DNA of 64,000 nucleotides from Flavobacterium sp. SUN046 (GCF_028867965.1 NZ_JAPQNT010000003.1:124001-188000); one strand, 5' to 3'. Shown: positions 43,512-51,860, counted from the first letter of the stretch. The notes: generated by a model not told the origin, from the sequence alone. Made by a program: numbers and translations.

Positions 43512-43856
43512 ATGACTAAAATTGAGTTTGTTAGCTGTCACAAATTACCTGAACGATCTTTTTTTTTAAAAGGCAAACAGTTTCCAGTTTGTTCAAGATG
43601 CACAGGAATTTATGTTGGATATTTTATTTTCATACCCTTATTTTGGTATATTAATGTCAATTTTTTTTTATGCTTATTAGCAATTGTTCCAACTGTTGTT
43701 GACGGATTAACACAAGCTTATTACAATCGAGAAAGCACTAATTTTATAAGATTTTTTACTGGCTTAATTGCAGGTTTTGGATTATCAGGAATCTCAGATT
43801 ATATAGCTTATGGTATAGTAACACTTTCTAAAATTATAATTTCAACTTTTAATTAA
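43512..43856 (+). CDS. DUF2085 small membrane protein
   Basis: A 114-residue protein with the DUF2085 signature: [28 protein letters not shown] (given here in parts: [10 protein letters not shown], then [13 protein letters not shown]), followed by three membrane helices. The conserved His and cysteines suggest metal binding at the membrane. Function unknown. It sits with the next small membrane gene between ssb and mutY, on the opposite strand to both. Confidence 0.8.
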   Translation: MTKIEFVSCHKLPERSFFLKGKQFPVCSRCTGIYVGYFIFIPLFWYINVNFFLCLLAIVPTVVDGLTQAYYNRESTNFIRFFTGLIAGFGLSGISDYIAYGIVTLSKIIISTFN

Positions 43857-43871
43857 TTTAAAAAACCATTT

Positions 43872-44093
43872 ATGTCAGAAGAAAATTCAAATTTCAACAA
43901 TAAATCTCAAGAAGATTTAAGTACAGGTCTTAAAGTTTTGTCATTTTGTATTCCGTTAGCAGGAGCGATTCTTTATTTTACTAAAAAAGATAATGAGCCT
44001 GTTGCGGCTAAATCTGCCTGTAATATGGCTCTTTTTGGTTTTGCTCTAGGAATTATTATTAACATTATCAGATATGTTATGGCGCCAAGATAA
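43872..44093 (+). CDS. Small two-helix membrane protein
   Basis: A 73-residue protein with a polar N-terminus (~1-20) and two membrane helices (VLSFCIPLAGAILYF and ALFGFALGIIINIIRYV). It is 15 bp downstream of the DUF2085 gene and shares its terminator, so co-transcription is likely. I recognise no characterised family. Confidence 0.7.
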   Translation: MSEENSNFNNKSQEDLSTGLKVLSFCIPLAGAILYFTKKDNEPVAAKSACNMALFGFALGIIINIIRYVMAPR

Positions 44094-44110
44094 ATGTCAT
44101 AAAATTTTAT

Positions 44111-44147
44111 AAAAACCTTCATTTTTTTTAGATGAAGGTTTTTTTTA
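44111..44147. terminator. Rho-independent terminator, shared by convergent genes
   Basis: A 12-bp perfect stem (AAAAACCTTCAT/ATGAAGGTTTTT, 44111-44143) with a 9-nt T-rich loop. It lies between the small membrane gene and the mutY stop. Confidence 0.88.
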
Positions 44148-45179
44148 TAAATACTTTTCAATAAAATTAAAAATTACTATTGGAAAAGGATAATTTTTTA
44201 AGGATTTCAAGGGAATTCCGTTGGATAATTTAGCTGAAAGTTCAATTCCATAAAAGTTAATATGCAATTTCTGATGTGAAAGTTTATGAATAATTTGATT
44301 TTCATTATAAATTGAAATTGAGGCAATGTTTTTATCAGAAAACTGTTCGGAAATTAAATTAGATACCGATTCAAAATCCAATTCTTCATCCGATTCAATT
44401 ACTGGAAATTCATATAAATTTTGCCAAATTCCTTTGTCTGCTCTTTTATTTATGATTGTATTTTCAAATTCATCTAAAAAAACTAAATAATTAAAATACC
44501 GATTAGTAACTTTAGTTTTCTTTAATTTTACTGGAAGTTCACTAACTTTTTTCTTCTGCAAAGCCGCACAACTATCATTAAAAATACAAATTTCACAATT
44601 CGGATTTTTTGGCACACATTGCAAAGCACCAAATTCCATTATCGCTTGATTGAATAAAGCTGGATTCTCATTCGGAATTAACTCATTTGCAACAGCAGTA
44701 AATTCTTTTTTTGCACCACTTGAAGCAATATCAGTTTCAATATCAAAATACCGTGAAAGCACTCGAAAAACATTTCCGTCAACTACAGGAACGACTTCGT
44801 TAAAAGCAAAAGATGCAATTGCAGCAGCAGTATATTCTCCAATTCCTTTTAGTTTTAATAAATCATTATAGTTATTTGGAAATCTTTCATCGAGTTCAAA
44901 AGCTATAATTTGTGCCGTTTTGTGCATGTTTCTTGCGCGAGAATAGTATCCCAAACCTTGCCAAAGTTTTAAAACTTGTTCTTCATCGGCTTTCGCCAAA
45001 TCTAAAACAGTTGGAAAAGCTTTCATAAATGTATTAAAATAAGGTAATCCTTGGGCTACTCTAGTTTGTTGCAACATAATTTCTGAAAGCCAAATAGGAT
45101 AAGGGTTTTGGGTATTTCGCCAAGGCAAATCGCGTTTATTTTGTAAATACCAATGCAATAAAGAGTTAGAAAATTTCAT
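44145..45179 (-). CDS. mutY: A/G-specific adenine glycosylase MutY
   Basis: A 344-residue DNA glycosylase that removes adenine opposite 8-oxoguanine. Catalytic Glu33 (WLSEIMLQQTR) and Asp134 (VVDGNVFRVLSR), the helix-hairpin-helix LKGIGEYTAAA, and the [4Fe-4S] ligands Cys187, Cys194, Cys197 and Cys203 are all present. The C-terminal NUDIX-like domain that recognises 8-oxoG follows (~220-344). It lies near ssb-gldE-gldD, as in other flavobacteria, but two small genes intervene. Confidence 0.96.
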   Translation of the reverse strand: MKFSNSLLHWYLQNKRDLPWRNTQNPYPIWLSEIMLQQTRVAQGLPYFNTFMKAFPTVLDLAKADEEQVLKLWQGLGYYSRARNMHKTAQIIAFELDERFPNNYNDLLKLKGIGEYTAAAIASFAFNEVVPVVDGNVFRVLSRYFDIETDIASSGAKKEFTAVANELIPNENPALFNQAIMEFGALQCVPKNPNCEICIFNDSCAALQKKKVSELPVKLKKTKVTNRYFNYLVFLDEFENTIINKRADKGIWQNLYEFPVIESDEELDFESVSNLISEQFSDKNIASISIYNENQIIHKLSHQKLHINFYGIELSAKLSNGIPLKSLKNYPFPIVIFNFIEKYL

Positions 45180-45262
45180 ACAAAAATTGAGATTAACAAA
45201 TGTATAACTTTATGTGATTAAATTTTAATCAATTATCCTTGAAATATTGTTTTTTTAATTCC

Positions 45263-45270
45263 TATATTTG
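45263..45270 (+). promoter_or_regulatory. Promoter -7 element of the HU operon
   Basis: TATATTTG is a perfect TAnnTTTG match, 42 bp before the HU ATG. A TTG at 45239-45241 stands 21 bp upstream as a possible -33 element. Confidence 0.55.
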
Positions 45271-45312
45271 CACACTCAAAAAAATACACATAAATATTAA
45301 ATACGAAAGAAA

Positions 45313-45606
45313 ATGACGAAAGCAGATATCGTAGCTAAAATTTCAGAGAAATTAGGTCTTGAAAAAGGAGATGTTCAATCAACAGTTGAAGCATTAATGG
45401 AAGAAGTAAAAACTTCATTAGAGAATGGAGACAATGTTTACTTAAGAGGTTTTGGTAGTTTTATTATTAAAACTAGAGCTGAAAAAACAGGTAGAAACAT
45501 TTCAAAAAATACTACAATTAAAATTCCTGCACACAATATTCCTGCATTTAAACCTGCAAAAGTATTCGTAGAAGGCGTTAAAACTAAAACTGAAGTTGCA
45601 GTTTAG
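45313..45606 (+). CDS. hup: HU family DNA-binding protein
   Basis: A 97-residue HU/IHF-type nucleoid protein: MTKADIVAKISEKLGLEKGDVQ (given in parts: TKADIVAKISEKLGL), the flexible arm region FGSFIIKTRAEKTGRNISKN and the Pro-containing tip IPAHNIPAFKPAK. It binds and bends DNA as a dimer. It is followed at 38 bp by a tiny basic gene and then rng, an order conserved in Flavobacteriia. Confidence 0.95.
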   Translation: MTKADIVAKISEKLGLEKGDVQSTVEALMEEVKTSLENGDNVYLRGFGSFIIKTRAEKTGRNISKNTTIKIPAHNIPAFKPAKVFVEGVKTKTEVAV

Positions 45607-45644
45607 TTTAAAAAACTTATTTATTAATCACAAAAAATCAACCT

Positions 45645-45737
45645 ATGCCAAGCGGTAAAAAAAGAAAAAGACATAAGGTAGCTACGCACAAACGTAAAAA
45701 AAGAGCGAGAGCTAACCGTCACAAAAAGAAAAAGTAG
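45645..45737 (+). CDS. 30-residue basic protein, bS22/AURKAIP1-like putative ribosomal protein
   Basis: ATG to TAG, 30 codons, beginning MPSGKKRKRHKVATHKRKK and ending NRHKKKK. About 60% of residues are Lys, Arg or His. The pattern resembles the AURKAIP1/COX24 motif of mitochondrial mS38 and bacterial bS22, small proteins buried in the small ribosomal subunit. The same small ORF is known after HU in other Flavobacteriia. It is too short for routine gene calling. A terminator stem begins before its stop codon. Confidence 0.75.
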   Translation: MPSGKKRKRHKVATHKRKKRARANRHKKKK

Positions 45738-45756
45738 TTTTAAACTACTTTTTTCT
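45731..45756 (+). terminator. Rho-independent terminator overlapping the stop codon
   Basis: AAAGTAGTTT/AAACTACTTT palindrome (45731-45751) followed by a T-run. The TAG stop (45735-45737) lies in its 5' arm. Confidence 0.75.
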
Positions 45757-45780
45757 TTTTAAACGTTCATTGAAAAGGAA

Positions 45781-45985
45781 TTTTAGATTTCAAATTTTAG
45801 ATATTAGATATAATGCAGTCACAAAAATCTAATATTTAATATCACAACTCTAATATCAATTCCACTGGGTAACAAACCTGTAAAAAAATGTTTAATCCAT
45901 CTGTAAATAGGATTTTAGACATTAGATTTAGGTTATAGATTTTCATCTATTTTCAATTTCTATTTTCTATTTTCTCAAAAAACAG
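45781..45985. repeat. Degenerate TTAGATT repeat tract upstream of rng (family C)
   Basis: A ~200-bp stretch rich in TTTTAGATT, TAGATATTAGAT, TCTAATATC and TTTCTATTTTC words, like the accB-accC gap. No ORF. The rng promoter must lie here or upstream, since a terminator precedes it, but no clear TAnnTTTG was found. Confidence 0.55.
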
Positions 45986-46000
45986 ATAAAAATTTACAAC

Positions 46001-47545
46001 ATGAATAAAGAACTAATCATCCGAAAAGATGACAATGCTGTAGATTTTGCCTTATTAAAAGATGGAAAACTAATTGAATTACACAAACAAGAAGCTAAAG
46101 GAAATGATTTTTCTGTAGGTGATATTTTTATTGCCAAAATTAGAAAACCAGTTCCAGGACTAAATGCAGCTTTTGTAAATGTTGGCTTCGAAAAAGATGC
46201 CTTTTTACATTACCATGATTTGGGTCCGGCATTGCTTTCTTATTTGAAATTCATAAAACTTGTAAGCGCAGGTAAAATAAAAGATTTCTCCCTAAAAAAC
46301 TTTCAACTTGAAAAAGAAATTGATAAAGATGGTGCCATAGCCGATGTGCTAAACGCCAATCAATCAATTTTAGTGCAAGTGGTTAAAGAACCAATTTCTA
46401 CCAAAGGTCCAAGAATAAGCTCTGAGCTTTCTTTTGCTGGTAGATTTTTAGTTCTTGTCCCTTTTTCAGATCGAGTTTCTATTTCACAAAAAATAGAAGA
46501 AAAATCAGAAAAAGACCGATTGAAAAAATTGGTACTAGCAGTCAAACCAAAAGGTTTTGGTGTTATTGTACGAACAGTAGCAGAAGGCAAAAAAACAGAA
46601 GAATTAGAAAAAGACTTGCAGAACTTGATATCAAGATGGACTGCAATGTGTAAAAAATTACCAACCGCTCATCATCCGTCAAAGGTGTTGGGAGAACTTA
46701 ACAAAGCTTCTTCAATACTTCGTGATGTATTCAACGATACTTTTACAAGTATTCAAATTGATGATGAAGAGTTGTATCAACAAACAAAGGACTATTTAGC
46801 CGAAATAGCTCCAGACAAGCAAAAAATAGTAAAGTTTTATCAATCAAAAGATACACCTTTATTTGAAAAATACCATATTGAGCGACAAATCAAAACTTCT
46901 TTTGGACGCACAGTATCAATGAGTAAAGGTGCTTATTTAATTATAGAACACACTGAAGCTTTGCACGTTATTGACGTGAATAGTGGAAACCGCTCTAATA
47001 AAGCAACCAACCAAGAAGATACTGCTCTAGAAGTAAACATGATTGCAGCTGGTGAAATAGCAAGACAATTGCGACTTCGTGATATGGGCGGCATTATAGT
47101 TGTCGATTTTATTGACATGCAAAATCCGGATAATCGTCAAGTGTTATTCAACTTTTTGCGAGACGAAATGAGCGACGATAAAGCCAAACACAAAATCTTA
47201 CCGCCGAGTAAATTTGGATTAGTTCAAATTACACGTCAACGCGTAAGACCAGAAGTAAATATTGAGACAAGAGAAGAAAACCCTAACAATTTGAGTGGCG
47301 ATGTAGATGCTCCAATTCAAATTATAGACAAGATTTCTTTTGAACTTGAAAAAATTATTAAAGACCATAAAAAAGTGAAACTTAGTGTTCATCCGTTTGT
47401 GGCAGCATACCTTAAAAAAGGTTTTCCATCAATACGCTCGAAGTGGTTCTTAGAGCATAAAAAATGGGTGAAAATCATACCTCGTGACGCTTACACGTAC
47501 CTTGAACATCATTTTTTTGATAATCAAGGAAAAGAAATTAAATAA
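46001..47545 (+). CDS. rng: Ribonuclease E/G
   Basis: A 514-residue endoribonuclease of the RNase G type for rRNA and mRNA processing. An S1 domain (~35-125) is followed by the RNase H-like/DNase I-like catalytic region with HVIDVNSGNRS and GGIIVVDFIDM, which carry the Mg-binding acids. The CPxCxGxG zinc-link of E. coli RNase E/G is missing; the corresponding region reads RQRVRPEVNIETREE. There is no C-terminal scaffold domain. Confidence 0.93.
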   Translation: MNKELIIRKDDNAVDFALLKDGKLIELHKQEAKGNDFSVGDIFIAKIRKPVPGLNAAFVNVGFEKDAFLHYHDLGPALLSYLKFIKLVSAGKIKDFSLKNFQLEKEIDKDGAIADVLNANQSILVQVVKEPISTKGPRISSELSFAGRFLVLVPFSDRVSISQKIEEKSEKDRLKKLVLAVKPKGFGVIVRTVAEGKKTEELEKDLQNLISRWTAMCKKLPTAHHPSKVLGELNKASSILRDVFNDTFTSIQIDDEELYQQTKDYLAEIAPDKQKIVKFYQSKDTPLFEKYHIERQIKTSFGRTVSMSKGAYLIIEHTEALHVIDVNSGNRSNKATNQEDTALEVNMIAAGEIARQLRLRDMGGIIVVDFIDMQNPDNRQVLFNFLRDEMSDDKAKHKILPPSKFGLVQITRQRVRPEVNIETREENPNNLSGDVDAPIQIIDKISFELEKIIKDHKKVKLSVHPFVAAYLKKGFPSIRSKWFLEHKKWVKIIPRDAYTYLEHHFFDNQGKEIK

Positions 47546-47547
47546 TA

Positions 47548-47581
47548 AAAACCGCCTTTCGTGAGATTGGCGGTTTTTTTG
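47548..47581 (+). terminator. Rho-independent terminator after rng
   Basis: AAAACCGCC/GGCGGTTTT stem with a 12-nt loop and T-run. Confidence 0.88.
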
Positions 47582-47589
47582 TGCTTTTT

Positions 47590-47760
47590 TAGGAGTTATC
47601 TGCCTGACGGCAGTCAGGTTTCCAGCTATTAATCGTAATCTTTCATTGCGAAGGACGAAGCAATATTTCAATCTGACTAATTGGTTCCTCGCTATGAAAG
47701 GATTTCCTCTTCAAACGAAGTTCACTGAACTCAAATGAAAATAAACACTTTGTGAAGTAA
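47590..47760. repeat. Cluster of REP-like fragments
   Basis: The rng-hipB gap (309 bp) holds no gene. It contains CCTGACGGCAGTCAGG, a perfect small palindrome (47603-47618), and ATTGCGAAGGACGAAGCAAT (47645-47664), a word widely dispersed in Bacteroidota. These look like joined fragments of mobile intergenic repeats. Confidence 0.6.
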
Positions 47761-47804
47761 TCTAGGCTAGGGCTTTTTCGTTTTAATTAATTTTGGTTAA
47801 TATA

Positions 47805-47854
47805 ATAGCTATTTTAATGTTTTTTTGCTATATTTGTATAATATATTAGCTATA
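47805..47854 (+). promoter_or_regulatory. hipB promoter with candidate operator pair
   Basis: A perfect -7 element TATATTTG (47829-47836) lies between two TAGCTA palindromes (47806-47811 and 47847-47852), the second touching the hipB start. HipB proteins repress their own operon by binding paired palindromes; here that link is inferred. Confidence 0.45.
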
Positions 47855-48133
47855 ATGAAAAATTATTCTATCAATAAAATCCCTTCTCAAATTCAGTTGG
47901 AATTAGCAGATCGGTTTAAAAAAATAAGAAAAGAAAAAAAAATTTCACAAGCACAATTGGCAACAACTTCTGGAGTTTCTCTTGGAAGTATAAAGCGATT
48001 TGAATATACTGGACTAATTTCATTGGAATCAGTATTGAAATTGGCGCATCTTTTTGACCGATTAGATGATTTTGAAAATGTATTTAAAGTCAACGAAGAT
48101 TTAAAGCAAATTGAGAAATTATTTAAGCAATAA
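47855..48133 (+). CDS. hipB: HipB-like XRE-family antitoxin
   Basis: A 92-residue helix-turn-helix protein: LADRFKKIRKEKKISQAQLATTSGVSLGSIKRFE is the XRE DNA-binding region (in parts: RKEKKISQAQLA, GVSLGSIKRFE), and the tail is acidic and hydrophobic. Position 3 bp before hipA identifies it as the antitoxin and repressor of the pair. The ATG at 47855 is used; an upstream TTG would start in the promoter. Confidence 0.88.
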   Translation: MKNYSINKIPSQIQLELADRFKKIRKEKKISQAQLATTSGVSLGSIKRFEYTGLISLESVLKLAHLFDRLDDFENVFKVNEDLKQIEKLFKQ

Positions 48134-48136
48134 ATT

Positions 48137-49366
48137 ATGGGAACGATTCAAAAGATAAAAGCTTTTTTACATCTTGACGACACCATTGAAATTGGTGATA
48201 TGGTTGAAAATCAAGGTAAAATTTATTTCAAATACCATCCTGATTTTGTTGCTCTTGGATTGGAAATTTCTCCATTCAAAATGAAGTTATCAAATGAAAT
48301 TTTAGTTCCAAAAGAGCAACATTTTGAAGGACTTTTTGGTGTTTTTTCAGATTCAATTCCAGATGGTTGGGGAAGATTATTATTAGACAGAAAATTACTT
48401 TCTTTAGGTTTGAATCTCAATGATATTTCGCCTTTGGATAGATTGCCTTATCTTGACAGAAATGTCGTTGGTGCAATTACTTATCAACCTGAATTTGAAA
48501 ATGATTACTCAAATGCGCATCAAATAGATTTAGACACCATTTTCAACGAAATAGAAACTGTTTTAAGCGGAACTTCCGAAGATGTTATCGATGAATTATA
48601 TCAACTTGGTGGTTCTTCTGGTGGAGCAAGACCAAAAATTTTGGTCGGATACAATCCAAAAAGTGATGAGTTGATGTACGGAAAATGCAATTTACCTGAT
48701 GGTTTTGAGCATTGGATAATCAAATTTCCAGCATCTAATGATTTGAAAGATATCGCTTTAATTGAATTCACATACAATCAAATGGCAAAAAATGCTGGAA
48801 TTGAAGTAAACGAATTCCGATTGTTTAAAAGCAAAACAGGCAATTATTTTTTTGGAAGCAAACGTTTTGATAGAGTTCAAAATCAGAAAGTACATTTGCA
48901 TTCGGTTTGTGGATTGTTGCACGACAATTTCCGCATGAGCACTTTAGATTATGGGCATATCATGGATTGCGCTTTCACTTTAGAAAAAGATTTTAAGGCT
49001 TACGAAAAAGTGTTACGATTGGCAACGTTTAATGTTTTAGCACATAACAGAGACGATCACAGTAAAAACTTCTCCTTTCTTATGGATAAAAATGGTAAAT
49101 GGAATTTTGCTCCTGCTTACGATTTAACTTTTTCAAATTCCTCTTTTGGATTTCACAGCACAACGGTTGCTGGCGAAAGTAAAAATCCAACTTTAGAGCA
49201 TTTAAAAGAACTTGCCAAACATTTTGGAGTTAAAAATTCGACTACAATTTTTGATGAAGTAAGAAGTTCTATTTCAGAATTTACTACTTTAGGAATTAAT
49301 GTTGGTATCACAAAAGATTCCCTAAATTTAATTAATGAAAGTTTGAAAAAGATTTCTAGAATTTGA
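48137..49366 (+). CDS. hipA: HipA-family serine/threonine kinase toxin
   Basis: A 409-residue HipA in one chain: N-terminal subdomain (FEGLFGVFSDSIPDGWGRLL), Gly/Ser-rich phosphate loop (LGGSSGGARPK), catalytic loop HNRDDHSKN (Asp306/307) and the Mg-binding APAYDLTFS. E. coli HipA phosphorylates glutamyl-tRNA synthetase and causes growth arrest; the target here is unknown. All kinase motifs are intact, so it is probably active and held in check by HipB. Confidence 0.92.
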   Translation: MGTIQKIKAFLHLDDTIEIGDMVENQGKIYFKYHPDFVALGLEISPFKMKLSNEILVPKEQHFEGLFGVFSDSIPDGWGRLLLDRKLLSLGLNLNDISPLDRLPYLDRNVVGAITYQPEFENDYSNAHQIDLDTIFNEIETVLSGTSEDVIDELYQLGGSSGGARPKILVGYNPKSDELMYGKCNLPDGFEHWIIKFPASNDLKDIALIEFTYNQMAKNAGIEVNEFRLFKSKTGNYFFGSKRFDRVQNQKVHLHSVCGLLHDNFRMSTLDYGHIMDCAFTLEKDFKAYEKVLRLATFNVLAHNRDDHSKNFSFLMDKNGKWNFAPAYDLTFSNSSFGFHSTTVAGESKNPTLEHLKELAKHFGVKNSTTIFDEVRSSISEFTTLGINVGITKDSLNLINESLKKISRI

Positions 49367-49369
49367 TTT

Positions 49370-51745
49370 TTAATCCCTTACAATCTCAACTTTCCTTTTA
49401 ATTTCATTCCCAAATTCATCTTCCACAGTAATATAATGAAATCCAGTTTCGGCGGTTACTGCCATTTCGTGAAAAGTTTGCGTCGTGCCTTTATACACAT
49501 TATCAACATACCAATACAATTTGGCATCTTTATTGGAATGCGCGACTTTAAAAATTACAGGTTGAACGTTGCTATTAAAATCTTTAGTTAAATAAATTTT
49601 GCTATTCGTTTTAGGATAAATAAAATCCATTGCGGCTTGTTGATTCTGCATGCAATCGGCTCTAAATGGCGGTAAAGTTTGATAATCAATATGGTTGCTT
49701 TTGTAATACCATTCCATAACTGGTGGCAAAACAAACCATTTTTTGGTTACTATATTATCTACATTTTCACAACTGCTGTTGACTCTAAATTGTTCGGTCG
49801 CATCTAAATGAACCAATTTATGATAGGAACAAATACTAGTTTTCTTGCCGTTTCTCGGAATTAATTGTTTAGATTTTGGACAATCATCTTGTGCTAAATG
49901 ACCGCTTTTAGTACAAATTTCAGCATATTCTAAATCGTTTAAAGGTTTTTCAAACCATTTTTTTCTTGGTAATAAATTAAAAACATCAAACAAAATCGGA
50001 GCAGCACTTTCAACACCAGTCAATTGTGGTCGTCCTTCGCCATTGGCATTTCCAACCCAAACACCAACTACATATCTCGAATTGGTTCCAATTGCCCAAG
50101 CATCACGATTCCCGAAACTTGTCCCAGTTTTCCAAGCCAATTCCAATGACGAATCGTAAAATTTCCAAGCTTCATCGCCTTCTGGACGGTTGACTTCTTT
50201 CATGGCGTTGTATGTCAGATAAATCGAACCAGCACCCAATATGGTTTTTTGATTGGTTTGTTCGCCATAATCTTGTTCAAATCCGTTTCGGTAATTCAAT
50301 TCGGCAAATTCTTTGTTACGATAATTTCCTTTCGATTGATTGTAGTAATTCAACGTTGACGATAAGTTGGAGTAGGTGCGACACAAATCCCATAAATTAC
50401 TTTCTGCACCACCTAAAATCAAAGATAAACCATAATTATCTGGACGTTTATTCACATTTTTCAGATGGAATTTCTGCAACAATTCATAAAAATTATTCAC
50501 ACCGTGTTCTTGCAACATCAATACCGCCGGAATATTCAACGAACGCGACAAAGCGCGCTGTGCAGGAACAGCACCATCAAAAGAATGATTGAAATTTTCA
50601 GGTGCATAACCCGAAATTTGGGTAGGTATATCAGCCACTAAAGTATTGGGCAAAATCTCGCCATCGTCCAACATTGAAGCAAATAAAAGTGGTTTTAAAA
50701 TACTTCCAGTGCTTCTTGGAGCAGAAATAATATCGACATCTTTGTCGTGTTCTTTATCTGTTGGCGAATTTCCAACATAACTGATTACGTTTCTGTTTTG
50801 AATATCAATTACGATGATTGCCAAGTTATGTACTTCATTTTGTTTGTATTGATTGTAATATTGTTTTGCAATTTGGTTCACACGATTTTGGAGTGAAACA
50901 TCAATTGTAGTTTTTATTCTTTCTCCTTCATTAGATTTGGCTACTTTTTGCAATAAATGAGGTGCTATTTGAGGTAAATCATACGGTTTTTGTGGTAAAG
51001 GTTCGTTAATTGCCAATTGATAAGTGAGTTTATCAATTATTTTTTCGTTGTATAATTTCAATAATAAACCGTTGCGTTTTTTTAATAATTTTATTTGGTT
51101 TTTACCCGGATAAATCAAACTCGGAGCATTCGGTAAAACGGCTAAAGTGGCACTTTCTGCCCAAGATAATTGATTGGATTGCACACCAAAATACCGCCAC
51201 GAAGCCATTTCTAATCCAACTACATTTCCGCCATACGGAGCATGAGCAGCATACAATTCTAGAATTTTATCTTTAGAATGACGAAATTCCAATCGAGTTG
51301 CAAGAACCATTTCGATAATTTTTTCAAAATAAGTTCGTTTTTGATGGTTTCTCGACAAACGAATTACTTGTTGTGTCAATGTACTTCCACCACGAACTAC
51401 TTTTCCGGCATTTCTATTTTGTTGAAATGCTTTGAACATCGCAACAGGATTAAAACCCCAATGATAATAAAAATGTTCGTCTTCATAATAAACGATACAT
51501 TTTTTGAATTTATCTGGAACACTATCGCTTGCTGGAAATCGCCATTGACCATCGTTTGCAATTTTAGCTCCTAACAATTCACCTTCTTGACTTTCAATTA
51601 CGGTGGCATAAGGTTCTTGAAAAAGTGTTCTTGGTAATGAAAAGTAATACACCACCAAAAGGACGAATGCTATTGCAGATTTCTTTTTGTTGTTTTTGAT
51701 GTAATTTAAAATGCGATTGTAAACCGCTTTTAGCTTTTCTTTCAT
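49370..51745 (-). CDS. pbpC: Penicillin-binding protein 1C
   Basis: A 791-residue bifunctional PBP. After one membrane helix (SAIAFVLLVVYYFSL) comes a GT51 glycosyltransferase domain (EDEHFYYHWG, GGSTLTQQVIRL), then a transpeptidase domain with the active Ser in GSILKP, SLN and KTGTS, and a C-terminal BiPBP_C domain. The start is the ATG at 51745 (MKEKLKAVYN). It is paired with the alpha-2-macroglobulin gene, as in E. coli, where the two are thought to act together in periplasmic defence and repair. Confidence 0.95.
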   Translation of the reverse strand: MKEKLKAVYNRILNYIKNNKKKSAIAFVLLVVYYFSLPRTLFQEPYATVIESQEGELLGAKIANDGQWRFPASDSVPDKFKKCIVYYEDEHFYYHWGFNPVAMFKAFQQNRNAGKVVRGGSTLTQQVIRLSRNHQKRTYFEKIIEMVLATRLEFRHSKDKILELYAAHAPYGGNVVGLEMASWRYFGVQSNQLSWAESATLAVLPNAPSLIYPGKNQIKLLKKRNGLLLKLYNEKIIDKLTYQLAINEPLPQKPYDLPQIAPHLLQKVAKSNEGERIKTTIDVSLQNRVNQIAKQYYNQYKQNEVHNLAIIVIDIQNRNVISYVGNSPTDKEHDKDVDIISAPRSTGSILKPLLFASMLDDGEILPNTLVADIPTQISGYAPENFNHSFDGAVPAQRALSRSLNIPAVLMLQEHGVNNFYELLQKFHLKNVNKRPDNYGLSLILGGAESNLWDLCRTYSNLSSTLNYYNQSKGNYRNKEFAELNYRNGFEQDYGEQTNQKTILGAGSIYLTYNAMKEVNRPEGDEAWKFYDSSLELAWKTGTSFGNRDAWAIGTNSRYVVGVWVGNANGEGRPQLTGVESAAPILFDVFNLLPRKKWFEKPLNDLEYAEICTKSGHLAQDDCPKSKQLIPRNGKKTSICSYHKLVHLDATEQFRVNSSCENVDNIVTKKWFVLPPVMEWYYKSNHIDYQTLPPFRADCMQNQQAAMDFIYPKTNSKIYLTKDFNSNVQPVIFKVAHSNKDAKLYWYVDNVYKGTTQTFHEMAVTAETGFHYITVEDEFGNEIKRKVEIVRD

Positions 51746-51752
51746 TTTATTT

Positions 51753-51857
51753 GAAAAGATTAACCGCAAAGTTCGCTAGGATTTACGCAAGGTTCGCTAA
51801 GAATAAATTTGATATTTCTTTGCGAACTTTGCGCTTCCTTTGCTTCTTTGCGGTTAA
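51753..51857. repeat. Inverted-repeat element filling the pbpC-macroglobulin gap (family E)
   Basis: TTAACCGCAAAG (51760-51771) pairs perfectly with CTTTGCGGTTAA (51846-51857). CGCAAAGTTCGC (51765-51776) pairs perfectly with GCGAACTTTGCG (51822-51833). The arms overlap, so two alternative hairpins compete. Similar CGCAAAGTTCGC elements are dispersed in Bacteroidota. Confidence 0.7.
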
Positions 51858-51860
51858 AAA

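Noticed and set aside
47590..47760. Insertion sequence remnant
   Set aside because: There is no transposase reading frame and no terminal inverted repeat pair of IS type; only short dispersed palindromes.
50212..50592. 126-codon plus-strand ORF inside pbpC
   Set aside because: Antisense to the transpeptidase domain of pbpC; the composition is typical of a shadow frame.
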